From the NCBI RefSeq assembly GCF_934725225.1, contig NZ_CAKVAM010000003.1, forward strand, positions 1 to 64,000: a stretch of 64,000 bases of DNA, written 5' to 3'. The notes under the pieces are model-generated. The model saw only the letters and a list, made by a program, of their open reading frames with translations. It was not told the DNA's origin and ran no database searches. Shown piece by piece: positions 36,135-44,809 of the stretch (position 1 is the first letter of the stretch; each line of letters begins with the position of its first letter). The position numbers and the translations under genes were made by a program. This DNA is from an uncultured Treponema sp. (GTDB lineage: Bacteria; Spirochaetota; Spirochaetia; Treponematales; Treponemataceae).

Positions 36135-37604
36135 CTATTTGAAAAGATAATCTTTTAGTTTTCCAAATGCTTTTAAGGAACGTTTCAAATCCTCAAAATC
36201 AGTTAATCCAGAAATAATCCTATGCATAATATAGCGTGGACGCAAATAATATTTTTTTCGAGCATAATTGCAAAAATCAACCATTTCATCAGAAGAAAGA
36301 CCATTTTCATTTAAGACTGTACTATGAGTTCCATCTTCATTTACATATTCTTCATAATTGACCGTTATGAATTTATTTCTTACAGCCCAGTCATAAGCTT
36401 CCGTTCCTGGATACGGAATAAGAGGGAAAAACTGAGCTGTATCGGTATTGAGCTTCAATGCTAGCTTTAATGTTTCTTGCATCGTTTCTTTTGTTTCGCC
36501 TTCATTTCCAACCATATAGCAAGCATGAATTTTCAAGCCAGCCTTTTTTGCATTTTTTGTATATGAATAAAACTGTTCAACTTTTGTACCTTTCTTTATA
36601 TTGTTCAGTATTTGTTGGTTTCCACTTTCGATTCCAGGAATAATAAGCCGACAACCTGCTTTTTTCATAAGTTTCATTGTTTCTAAGTCAAGCGTATTTA
36701 CACGAGCATTGCATAGCCAACGAAGTTTTTTATTCAACTTTTTGGAAATAAGAAGATTGCAAATTTCTTTTACCCTGTTTTTATCAGCCGTAAAAGTATC
36801 ATCTTCAATTACAACTTCTTTTACAGCTTCAAAATTTTCCGAAATATATTCAAATTCACCTACAACATTCTCAGGAGTTCTAGCTCTATATTTATGTCCA
36901 TGCATAGTCTGCGGATAAACACAAAAATTACATCGGCAAGGACAACCTCGCCCTGTAAAAATCTGAATCTCAGGATATACTGCAGCTGGAAAGAAATATT
37001 GTTTTTCATTCAAATACTTCTTTATAAATTGTGAAGCATAAGGTATTGAATCCAAATCTGTAATATATTCAGCTGATGGAGTCCTGTACAATGAGCCATC
37101 AGCTTTTCTGAACATAATTCCATTTACATTTTCAAGACTGCAACCAGATTCCAATGCAGAAGCAAGTTTCTCAACAGTATGGTCAAATTCTCCAATTGCA
37201 ACGGCATCAATTTTTGTATTGAATTTTAATGTTTCTTCTGGAACTGCAGATGGGTGTGTTCCAACAAGAACAACAAAACTATCAATAAATTTATCTTTTA
37301 GTTTAGCCCCAAATTCAATATCGCTTTTTATAGAAGGAGTGCTTGTGTCTAAAACAAACATAATCTTTTCAGTTTTTTCTGCAAGCTCATTTATTTTCGA
37401 AAAAGTCTCTTCTTCTGAAAGAGGAAAAGCAGTCGCATCTATAAAACCAATTCTATGTCCGCACTTTTCGCACCAAGCCGCCGCATAAATAAGCCAAAGT
37501 GGATAATATAAAGCACCGCTTTTTGTAATAGCAGGACTTCGGCTTTCTCTGCTGAATTTTCCATATTTAGATTTGAATGATGGATTAATAAAGATTATTT
37601 GCAT
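36135..37604 (-). CDS. Cobalamin-binding-type radical SAM enzyme
   Basis: The 489-residue protein has an N-terminal B12-binding-like Rossmann domain (about residues 1-150). The radical SAM cluster follows in GRGCPCRCNFC (CxxxCxxC) near residue 218, and then a full TIM-barrel core with GIESGNQQILNNIKKG. The B12 domain lacks an obvious DxHxxG motif, so cobalamin may bind base-off without the His ligand, as in many class B relatives. Such enzymes often methylate unactivated carbons. Inside a polysaccharide cluster it could methylate a sugar or lipid carrier. GGAG precedes the ATG. Confidence 0.85.
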   Translation of the reverse strand: MQIIFINPSFKSKYGKFSRESRSPAITKSGALYYPLWLIYAAAWCEKCGHRIGFIDATAFPLSEEETFSKINELAEKTEKIMFVLDTSTPSIKSDIEFGAKLKDKFIDSFVVLVGTHPSAVPEETLKFNTKIDAVAIGEFDHTVEKLASALESGCSLENVNGIMFRKADGSLYRTPSAEYITDLDSIPYASQFIKKYLNEKQYFFPAAVYPEIQIFTGRGCPCRCNFCVYPQTMHGHKYRARTPENVVGEFEYISENFEAVKEVVIEDDTFTADKNRVKEICNLLISKKLNKKLRWLCNARVNTLDLETMKLMKKAGCRLIIPGIESGNQQILNNIKKGTKVEQFYSYTKNAKKAGLKIHACYMVGNEGETKETMQETLKLALKLNTDTAQFFPLIPYPGTEAYDWAVRNKFITVNYEEYVNEDGTHSTVLNENGLSSDEMVDFCNYARKKYYLRPRYIMHRIISGLTDFEDLKRSLKAFGKLKDYLFK

Positions 37605-37622
37605 TTTTTACACTCCTTAATT

Positions 37623-38369
37623 TTATTTTTTTAACAAAATACGTTTATAGAACTGAATCAAAAAAACTATTCGATATTTTATTTTGAACAAAAATGGATT
37701 TTTACTATTTGCTGTAACAGATGGTGAAACAGAATTTTCATGAAATCTGTATTCGTGCAATGGCTCATCAATATATGACAAAGAATTTTTATATGCGCAT
37801 AACGCTCCCATCCATAAATCATGACCAATAAGCTTTCTTGGAAAAGGCAGAATGTAATCCAAAGATTTTCTTGAAAAAGCCATGCAACAACCCAAAAACG
37901 GAGTCCTTTTTATATTCGTAAAGACTGATTTCCCAAAAGGCTGTTTTTCCCCCAAAAAAAAATTCAAAGGTTTTCCATTCACATCAATAATCTGATTGTT
38001 GCTCATAACACAATCAAATTCCTTAAGTATAGGAATCATTTTCTGAACTTTATTTGGCATCCAAATATCGTCCTGATCGCTCAAGAAAATATAATCGCCT
38101 TTCGCCCGCTTCAATGCATTCTCAAAATTGCTGGTCGCGTAATAAAAATTGCGGCTATGCTTTATTTTCGCATACTCAGGATTTTTCTGATGATGAAAAA
38201 CTTTTATCCGCTCATCGTTATATGATGCGATGATTTCAAGCGTTCTGTCCGTGCTTACGTCGTCGCTGATTATGAGCTCGTCATCTTTCGAAAGCTGCGG
38301 AAGAATCGAATCAATCTGCTCCTTTATGAAACGCTCGCCGTTATAGGTCGCCATGCAAACACTAATCAT
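37623..38369 (-). CDS. Glycosyltransferase family 2 (rhamnosyltransferase-like)
   Basis: The 248-residue GT-A enzyme starts ISVCMATYNGERFIKEQI, followed by LIISDDVSTDRT and the metal motif FLSDQDDIW. This DQDD form is common in rhamnosyltransferase-like GT2 members. LIGHDLWMGALCA is the acceptor-side block. The ATG overlaps the upstream gene's stop (ATGA), and GGAGAAG lies ahead, so translation is coupled. Confidence 0.9.
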   Translation of the reverse strand: MISVCMATYNGERFIKEQIDSILPQLSKDDELIISDDVSTDRTLEIIASYNDERIKVFHHQKNPEYAKIKHSRNFYYATSNFENALKRAKGDYIFLSDQDDIWMPNKVQKMIPILKEFDCVMSNNQIIDVNGKPLNFFLGEKQPFGKSVFTNIKRTPFLGCCMAFSRKSLDYILPFPRKLIGHDLWMGALCAYKNSLSYIDEPLHEYRFHENSVSPSVTANSKNPFLFKIKYRIVFLIQFYKRILLKK

Positions 38370-39127
38370 ATTTCTTCTCCGTTGAAAGTTTTAGAAATCG
38401 GCTTTGCAAGCCTGAAAAGTCTGTCGTGAATTTTTTTTCCAAGCAGGTGAATCACAATGTTATGCACAACAAGCGTCCATTTCCGTTTTTCATTCGGTCC
38501 CCATGCGCTCGCAAAGCGGTGAATGCAGACGGTTTCCGGCTTTATTCTGATTTTTCCTGTGAAGTAGTTTTTCGGAGAGAAATAAGAATACGGATAAAGC
38601 TCAAGCCCGTCCAAATGCTGGATTTTTCCGTTGTCCTCAATTTTTCTTCCATATTCCTTTTCAAGGACAAGTTTCATAAGACGAGGAACAACATCCCTTT
38701 TCATCTCTCCGTCAGAAGTCAGGAATGACTTTCCGTTGTACCAGTCAAGGCAATTCTTTATCCATTCCGTTCCCTTTTCCGCGCCGACAACAGCAGCCTC
38801 CGGGATATTCAGATACTCAAACCCGATAAAGCTTTTGCAGCCTAAAAAGTCATCGAAAGATTTCAAGACCTCGACATCTGAGTCAAGGTAGATTCCGCCG
38901 TAGTTGTAGAGCGACCAGAAACGTATGTAGTCCGCGGCAAACGCATACTTTTTCGCCTCGAAAGCCTGCTTTACCCAAAGGACAGAGTCAATGTCAAAAT
39001 TTTCTTTGGTCCAGATTTTTATCTCGTAGTCCGACAGCTTTGAACAAATGGACTCGACACATTTTTTTATAAGCGGCGGATATTCGTCTCCGCTCAGCCA
39101 GCACAGGTGAATTATCTTGGGAATCAT
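38366..39127 (-). CDS. Glycosyltransferase family 32-like (DXD sugar transferase)
   Basis: The 253-residue protein has the GT32/OCH1 pattern. IPKIIHLCWLSG is at the start, followed by CVESICSKLSDYEIKIW, then AADYIRFWSLYNYGGIYLDSDVEVL with the DXD motif in LDSD. The C-terminal CIHRFASAWG also fits. It transfers a hexose, often mannose or galactose, in capsule or EPS synthesis. It has ATGA overlaps at both ends with neighbouring genes. Confidence 0.9.
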   Translation of the reverse strand: MIPKIIHLCWLSGDEYPPLIKKCVESICSKLSDYEIKIWTKENFDIDSVLWVKQAFEAKKYAFAADYIRFWSLYNYGGIYLDSDVEVLKSFDDFLGCKSFIGFEYLNIPEAAVVGAEKGTEWIKNCLDWYNGKSFLTSDGEMKRDVVPRLMKLVLEKEYGRKIEDNGKIQHLDGLELYPYSYFSPKNYFTGKIRIKPETVCIHRFASAWGPNEKRKWTLVVHNIVIHLLGKKIHDRLFRLAKPISKTFNGEEI

Positions 39128-40290
39128 TTTTTGTCTCCATGGTCAAAAAGTTTGTATCTCTGTGAATACACAGGCTCTTCATAAAGAACATTTGTGTATG
39201 AGTAATTAGGCTCGTCGCACTGGACAAGCATCTTCAATATTCCGTAAAAAAGGAAAACAACTGCAAAAAGCACTTTCCACTTCCTTGAAAGCTCTCCGTA
39301 TACAGCCGGAAAAACAATCCAGTAGCCTATAACAAAAAGCATTGTTATCCGCTCAATCAGAATTTGAACTTCAGACAAATACAGATAGCAGAAAAGAAAT
39401 ATATAAAGCAGATTTACAAATGCACGGACATCACGTTTTGCTTTTAGAATTCTATTTTGAAACTTGAAAACTAGGAAAAATGTAAGAGTGCGCTCCAAAA
39501 ATCCGATTCCGATTGAATACGAAGAAAACTTGTCAGAAAGCAAGCCATAAGCGGAAATCATAGAACCGAAACGAGTGCCGCCAAGAAACGGAGCAACAGC
39601 GGAAAGCAGAAGCGCGATAAATTTTATTCTGCAGAAGAAAAACAGATTTCCAATCAAAAAAACAACAATTATAAATTTTCTGTTGAAATTTCTGTTTAGC
39701 ACAAAATACAGCGGAATATAAAGAAAGCCGCTGACATGAAACATTCCGCCGATGGCATTCAAAGCCGCATACTTCAAGAATTTTCTGTCCTGCAAATACG
39801 GAATCGAAAGCATAAACAGGACAATGGCCTTTGAATTTCTCAAAAGATTAACTTCCATTACAAATCCCTGAAAAACAAAGAACACCGCATAAGCAAGAGG
39901 AATATATTTTTTCTGCACATACCGGCGAAATGTGATATGAATCGCAATCAGGTCAAAAAGGAACGAGAAAAACTGAAAGAAGAAATAGTCCGGGCAAATA
40001 CTTTTCATTGCAACGGAATACAAAAGAAAGCCTTTTTCCCACGGCCAGCCACTGATGAATTTCTCTACTCTATCGCCGTCAAAAAACGAAGGAACATTTT
40101 CTTCAAAATATGGATAGTAGCTTACCCAGTCAGTAACAATAAATCCGCGGAATCCAATAAAAACAAGAAGGAAAAATAAAACTGAAAGGCAAGGAACATA
40201 CTTAGCATTAACAGCTCCACACTGCTTCGGATAAAATTCCAAAAAGAGAATAAATACAAATGCAAGGCAATACGGAAGAGCAAATATCAT
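39124..40290 (-). CDS. EpsG-like polysaccharide polymerase
   Basis: The 388-residue polytopic membrane protein has about ten hydrophobic segments and the EpsG/Wzy landmarks. FIGFRG lies early and is followed by a WVSYYPYF-x-x-extracytoplasmic loop, with LLRNSKAIVLFMLSIPYL and GGMFHVSGFLYIPLYF in the middle. It would join repeat units outside the cytoplasmic membrane. The ATG at 40290 has GGGAGGAG at an ideal distance. A GTG five codons earlier is less likely. Its stop overlaps the GT32 start. Confidence 0.85.
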   Translation of the reverse strand: MIFALPYCLAFVFILFLEFYPKQCGAVNAKYVPCLSVLFFLLVFIGFRGFIVTDWVSYYPYFEENVPSFFDGDRVEKFISGWPWEKGFLLYSVAMKSICPDYFFFQFFSFLFDLIAIHITFRRYVQKKYIPLAYAVFFVFQGFVMEVNLLRNSKAIVLFMLSIPYLQDRKFLKYAALNAIGGMFHVSGFLYIPLYFVLNRNFNRKFIIVVFLIGNLFFFCRIKFIALLLSAVAPFLGGTRFGSMISAYGLLSDKFSSYSIGIGFLERTLTFFLVFKFQNRILKAKRDVRAFVNLLYIFLFCYLYLSEVQILIERITMLFVIGYWIVFPAVYGELSRKWKVLFAVVFLFYGILKMLVQCDEPNYSYTNVLYEEPVYSQRYKLFDHGDKK

Positions 40291-40292
40291 TC

Positions 40293-40961
40293 TTACTCCT
40301 CCCATCTGATGTTTTCTTTTAAAAGTTTTGCAGGGCTGCCGCCATAAGCAGAATTTTTCCTGCCGAATTTCTTGCAGACAAGGCTTCCGGCTCCCACAAC
40401 AGAGCCATCAGGAATTTCCGAACCTTTAAGAACAGTTGCCCGGCAGCCAATCCAGCAGTTTTTTCCGATTTTCACAGGAGAATTCTCATTTGCAATTTTT
40501 CCGTCCTCATAGATTTTATGAAAATCGGTGTCCATAAAAAGGCAGTCCCAGGAAACAATAGTTCCGCCGCCGATTTCTATGTCAGAAAAGCAGCAGATAT
40601 TAGAATTTCCGTTTATTCTTACATTGTTCCCGAATTTCAGATTTCCATGCACGTTCAGCCTTGTTCCGCTGCCCAAAGCGCATTTTCCTGTAAAAATCAC
40701 TTTTCCGGGATTCCTGATTTCAACAATGGAACGCTCGAATTTTCCGTCAACATTCCCGATAATTTCATATCCAATTTGAACCATCGCAGTAGATATGTTT
40801 TTACTATTCAATTGTACCCCCCCCCGATAAATCGCAGAGATTTTCACATTCCGGGCAAAAAGCAGCGGCAGATGCACAGCCTGCCTGAACGGAAGAAGAT
40901 AGAAATTGAGAAAAACAGAGCGGAAGTTGAGTTTTAAGACTTTATGGAGAAGGTTTTTCAT
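40293..40961 (-). CDS. Hexapeptide-repeat (left-handed beta-helix) acyltransferase
   Basis: The 222-residue protein has a hydrophobic start and then hexapeptide repeats, with NCWIGCRATVLKG and VVGAGSLVCKKF toward the end. SWDCLFMDTDFHKI holds the catalytic His typical of maltose/galactoside O-acetyltransferase relatives. It probably acetylates a sugar of the exported glycan. The gene contains nine consecutive G on the coding strand, encoding RGGV near residue 46. A one-base change there would truncate the product. The present frame is intact. ATGA overlap couples it to the upstream GT2. Confidence 0.9.
   Translation of the reverse strand: MKNLLHKVLKLNFRSVFLNFYLLPFRQAVHLPLLFARNVKISAIYRGGVQLNSKNISTAMVQIGYEIIGNVDGKFERSIVEIRNPGKVIFTGKCALGSGTRLNVHGNLKFGNNVRINGNSNICCFSDIEIGGGTIVSWDCLFMDTDFHKIYEDGKIANENSPVKIGKNCWIGCRATVLKGSEIPDGSVVGAGSLVCKKFGRKNSAYGGSPAKLLKENIRWEE
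40817..40825 (-). repeat. G9 homopolymer in the hexapeptide acyltransferase gene
   Basis: Nine C on the plus strand (nine G in the coding sense) interrupt otherwise AT-rich coding DNA. Tracts of this length slip readily during replication. Located about one fifth into the gene, slippage would switch it off. Confidence 0.85.
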
Positions 40962-41848
40962 TTTTTGCTCCCAAGCAAATAGCCTTCTTTCAAGGCTTTA
41001 CTGACAATTTCGTGCTGTCCTCTGTTGTTTTTCATTTTTATAGCTCTAATTGTTTTATCAAAAATCAGGTCTTCCAGATATTTTAATTTCCAAAATTTTC
41101 TGTGCTTCGAAGCAAAATAAACTCTATTTCTATAAACATATCTGTAGAAAAAATCAGAGCGTTTTCCAGTGCAAACACTTTCTTTATGTTGCATTTGGGA
41201 ATCAGGTATATAAAACAACCGTTTTTTTAATTTCTGGCTTCTATAAACAAAATCCGTATTGTCATAATAAACAAAGAATTTCTCATCCATTAAGCCGACA
41301 TCATAGAAAACAGAATTTTTAATCAGCATAAAACAAGTCGGAGCATAAGAAACTTTTTTTAGTTTCGAATATTTTTCACAGTCCTCTTTGTTATATCCAA
41401 AGTGAACGGTATTGTTGTTGAATCTATTGTATTTTCCTCCGGCGCACCAAAGTTTTGTCGAATTATAGAGATATATTTTTGGAACAGACATGTCGGCATC
41501 AGCCTCAATTAAACCTGCATATAACTTTTTTACCGTGTCATCTTCAAGCACCACATCATTGTTGGACAGCAGAACATAATCACACTCATCATAAAGCGCA
41601 TTTATAATTCCCTGATTGTTGCCTTTCGCAACTCCATAGTTCTCTTTGTTTGCTATGAATTTTGTTTCAAACTTACAGTCTGCTGCCAAGATTTTTGCCT
41701 TTTCAAGTGAATTGTCAGGAGAAGCATTGTCTACAACATAAAGGATAAAATTCCTGTAAGTCTGTCTTTTCAGGCTATCAAAAAAATCATCAAGAACTTT
41801 CTCGCTGTTATATAAGACTGTAACAATTCCGATTCTTTTCTCTTCCAT
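40958..41848 (-). CDS. Glycosyltransferase family 2
   Basis: The 296-residue GT-A enzyme starts IGIVTVLYNSEKVLDDFF, has VDNASPDNS and the DXD-type block LLSNNDVVLEDD. This NND form is common in rhamnosyl/galactofuranosyl-type GT2 members. The end includes a DFVYRSQKLKKRLFY acceptor region. The ATG at 41848 shares a base with the upstream stop (TAATG) and has GGAGAGC in front. The frame opens 15 codons earlier, inside the upstream gene. Confidence 0.9.
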   Translation of the reverse strand: MEEKRIGIVTVLYNSEKVLDDFFDSLKRQTYRNFILYVVDNASPDNSLEKAKILAADCKFETKFIANKENYGVAKGNNQGIINALYDECDYVLLSNNDVVLEDDTVKKLYAGLIEADADMSVPKIYLYNSTKLWCAGGKYNRFNNNTVHFGYNKEDCEKYSKLKKVSYAPTCFMLIKNSVFYDVGLMDEKFFVYYDNTDFVYRSQKLKKRLFYIPDSQMQHKESVCTGKRSDFFYRYVYRNRVYFASKHRKFWKLKYLEDLIFDKTIRAIKMKNNRGQHEIVSKALKEGYLLGSKK

Positions 41849-42678
41849 TATTTGCTCTCCATGATTTTCTGAATTTTCCTGTTGTCTCCCCAAATTGCGA
41901 GAGAATCATAAGGTCTGTCTGGGAATGCGCCGTATTCCAGCTTGATGTCAAGATTGTTTTCCTTGATAAATCGTTCAACCCGGGAAGCAAGAGTCTCAGG
42001 CTTTCCACAGCAGGCGTTTATCGTTCCGAAAACCGTATCGTTCAGAACGACTGCGGCAACCTGCTTGCAGAATACATTGAAATCAAGAAAGTCAAACTGG
42101 TTTATTCCAGACGTGAACGGAAACGACTTCTTGCCGTCCGCCGCAGACTGCATTATCTTTGAGAAAATCGAGCAGCCTTTCACGGTGTTGTCAACAATGT
42201 AAAAACCACGCACCCACTGAAGCCGGGTTTCTGTATTTTTAACAAGCAGCTCCGTCATCTGGCGCAACGCGTTTTTTGCGATTCCGTAAAGTGAAAGCGG
42301 ATTGCACGGAGTGTTCTCGTTTATGCTTCCCTCGTGAAAACCGACCTCGTGCATGCTGCCAAGAACAACAAGCTTCTTCACTCCGCCGCAAACCATCTTC
42401 TTAAGGAATTCATAATGCTTCGGAAGGTCAAGAATGTGATTGTCCGAGGCATGCTTGAATCCGTCCCGCCACGCAAGATGAACAAGGACATCAGGCTTTC
42501 CGAAATGCGCAAACGGATTTTCTATTTCAAAAAGATTTCCGGCAATGGAAGAGACATTCTTGTATCCGTAAGTAAAGTCCGTGAAATCCGAGGCGACAAT
42601 CTCATTTCCGCTTTCTGAAAGTTCATTTATGATTCCGTGCCCCATAAAACCGTTCGCACCAGTTACAAGTATTTTCAT
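41848..42678 (-). CDS. NAD-dependent epimerase/dehydratase (SDR)
   Basis: The 276-residue protein has the NAD motif GANGFMG (7-13). LVVLGSMHEVG carries the Ser position, and LYGIAKNALR carries YxxxK. It is short for an extended SDR and resembles reductases or epimerases of dTDP-sugar pathways, such as those making fucose or related deoxysugars. The exact product is unknown. Overlaps by one to four bases link it to genes on both sides. Confidence 0.87.
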   Translation of the reverse strand: MKILVTGANGFMGHGIINELSESGNEIVASDFTDFTYGYKNVSSIAGNLFEIENPFAHFGKPDVLVHLAWRDGFKHASDNHILDLPKHYEFLKKMVCGGVKKLVVLGSMHEVGFHEGSINENTPCNPLSLYGIAKNALRQMTELLVKNTETRLQWVRGFYIVDNTVKGCSIFSKIMQSAADGKKSFPFTSGINQFDFLDFNVFCKQVAAVVLNDTVFGTINACCGKPETLASRVERFIKENNLDIKLEYGAFPDRPYDSLAIWGDNRKIQKIMESK

Positions 42679-43739
42679 TTTGCTAATAATCTCCTGTAGG
42701 ATTTAGTAATCAAGGCAAAAATTTTTTGTCTTAGCACATCTATTCCCCCCCCCGTAACAAAAACGACAAGGCTACAGAGCAAAACATAAGGAATAAGCAT
42801 TTTAGAAAATTTAAAATCATAAGCATGAAAAAACGAATAAATAACAGGTCTCATAAATGGATTTTCATGAATCAAATAAATTCCGAATGTTGAAGCTCCC
42901 AAGCTGTTTAAAAAACTTAAAGAACCAATCTCCAATTTCTTAAAACATTGAAACAAGAAAACTGAGGCAAGCACTGTAAGAGGAGACGAATAGGAAGCTA
43001 ATGGAAACCAATAATTCTTTTTTGTGAGTACATAAAGAACAGCAGTCATAAAAAATGTGACAAAAGAAAAAGCAAGAAAAAAACAAAAGTCCATCCGTTT
43101 TTTCTGTGTGAATATTTTTGCTAAAAACTGATTTTCAAATTTTTCATTTCCAAAATGGAAAATACATCTTCCAATTAAATATGAAATAATTATTTGAGAG
43201 AAACCGAGCGAACTTAACCCTAAGACAGTTTTCAATTGGACGCAGACTTTAGGAAACCAAGTAATAAAAAGGAATACAAAAATCAGAAAATAAAAATACT
43301 TGTTCTTATAAAATTTTTCTGCGACATAATTTAAAAATGGAGAAATTAGGCACAAAAATATATAACATGTTGCAAACCAGTATGTAACCCTAACAACAGG
43401 CAGACAGCTTAGAACCAGCTCTTTTATTGCGATTTTTTTGCAAGCAAAAAATATGACTGCAATTAACAGCGAATAAAACAAAACCGGCAAATAGGTCTTC
43501 AGCAGTCTGTTTTTGCTTAGTTTTATGCCAAAATAACCCGAAATCATCACATAGCAGTTAACAGAAACCATGCACAATATTGTAAAAAAAGACTCTAACA
43601 ATGTAGTTTCATAAACCTGACCATTTCTAAAAGAAACAATTTCTCCGTTTACGCCATGAATCAACATATGCAAAAATATAATCATGTACATAAGAACACA
43701 TCTAAATAGTTCTATTCCGCTTTCACGCTGTTTTTCCAT
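42675..43739 (-). CDS. Acyltransferase 3 family membrane O-acyltransferase
   Basis: The 354-residue protein has about ten membrane segments and the OafA/WecH-type start GIELFRCVLMYMIIFLHM, giving the R...H catalytic spacing. It would acetylate or succinylate a surface sugar. GGAGAA precedes the ATG. The C-terminal region contains nine consecutive G in the coding sense (VTGGGI) about 30 codons before the stop. Slippage would replace the last helix and tail. The present frame is intact. Confidence 0.9.
   Translation of the reverse strand: MEKQRESGIELFRCVLMYMIIFLHMLIHGVNGEIVSFRNGQVYETTLLESFFTILCMVSVNCYVMISGYFGIKLSKNRLLKTYLPVLFYSLLIAVIFFACKKIAIKELVLSCLPVVRVTYWFATCYIFLCLISPFLNYVAEKFYKNKYFYFLIFVFLFITWFPKVCVQLKTVLGLSSLGFSQIIISYLIGRCIFHFGNEKFENQFLAKIFTQKKRMDFCFFLAFSFVTFFMTAVLYVLTKKNYWFPLASYSSPLTVLASVFLFQCFKKLEIGSLSFLNSLGASTFGIYLIHENPFMRPVIYSFFHAYDFKFSKMLIPYVLLCSLVVFVTGGGIDVLRQKIFALITKSYRRLLAK
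42745..42753 (-). repeat. G9 homopolymer in the acyltransferase-3 gene
   Basis: Nine C on the plus strand (nine G coding). It is a second tract of the same length as that at 40817-40825, in another glycan-modifying gene of the same operon. Confidence 0.85.
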
Positions 43740-44054
43740 TTATAATTCTCCATGAAAAAATTTAGTTTATGATTTCTGTTTTTCCTAAACAGGAAATTCT
43801 CTTTTGCAAAAATGCATTTTTGTCCTAAATATGAGCTATAAGTTTTCTTTGACCGAGAGATATTATTTAGAAATTTTCCAAAGCTTTGGTTGTGAAGATA
43901 TTTGGCAAAACAAAGCCATGCAGCAGCAACTGCAGTTTGCTTGCCGGAGAGAGAATTTCGATTTTTTGTTTGAAGTGTTCCAGCCATTTATTTTGGCTGA
44001 AAAGAGAATTGATTTTATCTAATTTCTATTTTTGATTTTAAAAGATGGTAAAGA
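43740..44054. other. Intergenic stretch without a convincing gene
   Basis: The 315 bp between the acyltransferase-3 gene and the GNAT gene is open for 60-90 codons in one frame on each strand, but with no ribosome-binding site, domain pattern or conserved motif that I can see. It may hold decayed coding sequence and the promoter of the downstream polysaccharide genes. Confidence 0.5.
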
Positions 44055-44630
44055 TCACAGATTTTGGAACATAAACACACAGTCTTCATCATATTTTGGC
44101 TTTATATGGTTCTGTACGAATTTTTCCTGCTTTTTTGGAAGCCTCGTAAAGCCCAGTTTTGTGTAATGTTCAATCAGCTTCTCATCTGGAAGAGCATAAA
44201 TATAAAGCGAAGAAAGACCGATGTATTTGCTCATTGTTTGGCAAAGTGGGATGATAAAACGTCTTAGTATAAATGCTCCGATTTTTGCCGTCTCAGGATG
44301 ATTGTTACGATAATTCTTATTCACTGCGAAATTTGAAAGCTCAACCGCAGGAATTGTATCAAAACTTTCATAAAAGACTTGAATTGTTATAAGTCCGCTC
44401 CGCAAAGTAAAATAAGCCGCAAGTTCACCCGAAACTTTATCTTTTACAAGATACGTTCTTGCGTTCAAATCTTCCTCATCTGATGCAGCCTGATTTTTCA
44501 GGTAGTTCTCAAGACCTTCTGCTCCGTTCAACGCACAAAAGTCTGCAATCAAGGACTCATTCTCCGAAGAATCAAAGATATGCTCAATTGAAAAATCGTC
44601 TGTGTCTAGAACCGAGAATTCAACAATCAC
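44055..44630 (-). CDS. GNAT-family N-acetyltransferase-like protein
   Basis: The 191-residue protein has the GNAT layout. A TYLVKDKVSGELAAYFTLR strand pair is followed by VELSNFAVNKNYRN, which leads to the acetyl-CoA-binding turn, and IYALPDEKLIEHYTKLGFTRL is the terminal motif. The size and its coupling to a small upstream gene recall TacT-type GNAT toxins paired with an antitoxin. The usual DUF1778 ribbon-helix-helix partner is not evident. It overlaps the upstream gene by 4 nt. It may instead act on a metabolite or protein. Confidence 0.75.
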   Translation of the reverse strand: MIVEFSVLDTDDFSIEHIFDSSENESLIADFCALNGAEGLENYLKNQAASDEEDLNARTYLVKDKVSGELAAYFTLRSGLITIQVFYESFDTIPAVELSNFAVNKNYRNNHPETAKIGAFILRRFIIPLCQTMSKYIGLSSLYIYALPDEKLIEHYTKLGFTRLPKKQEKFVQNHIKPKYDEDCVFMFQNL

Positions 44631-44809
44631 TTTTTAGAAATCTCCTTCAACTTTGAACGTTCTTTTTTATGTACATTTGAAATCCATAATTCAAAATCAT
44701 CACATTCTTTATCCAGTTCCTTAAAATCAGGCTTTGGATGATTTACAATAAACTGATAAACTTCATTCTTTTTCAAATGTTCTTGATACTCTTTTGAAAG
44801 CACGCGCAT
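44627..44809 (-). CDS. Small protein coupled to the GNAT gene
   Basis: The 60-residue protein is highly charged (Lys/Glu) and helical, starting MRVLSKEYQEHLKKNEVY and ending in a basic KKERSKLKEISKK tail. No family is recognised. The ATG at 44809 has GGAGG 5 nt upstream. The frame opens four codons earlier at a TTG inside that site. Its stop overlaps the GNAT start (ATGA). Position and size suit an antitoxin, but this is inference. Confidence 0.65.
   Translation of the reverse strand: MRVLSKEYQEHLKKNEVYQFIVNHPKPDFKELDKECDDFELWISNVHKKERSKLKEISKK

Noticed and set aside
43712..43987. 91-codon minus-strand frame upstream of the acyltransferase-3 gene
   Set aside because: It overlaps that gene's start, lacks a ribosome-binding site and shows no conserved motif. 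It is described as intergenic.
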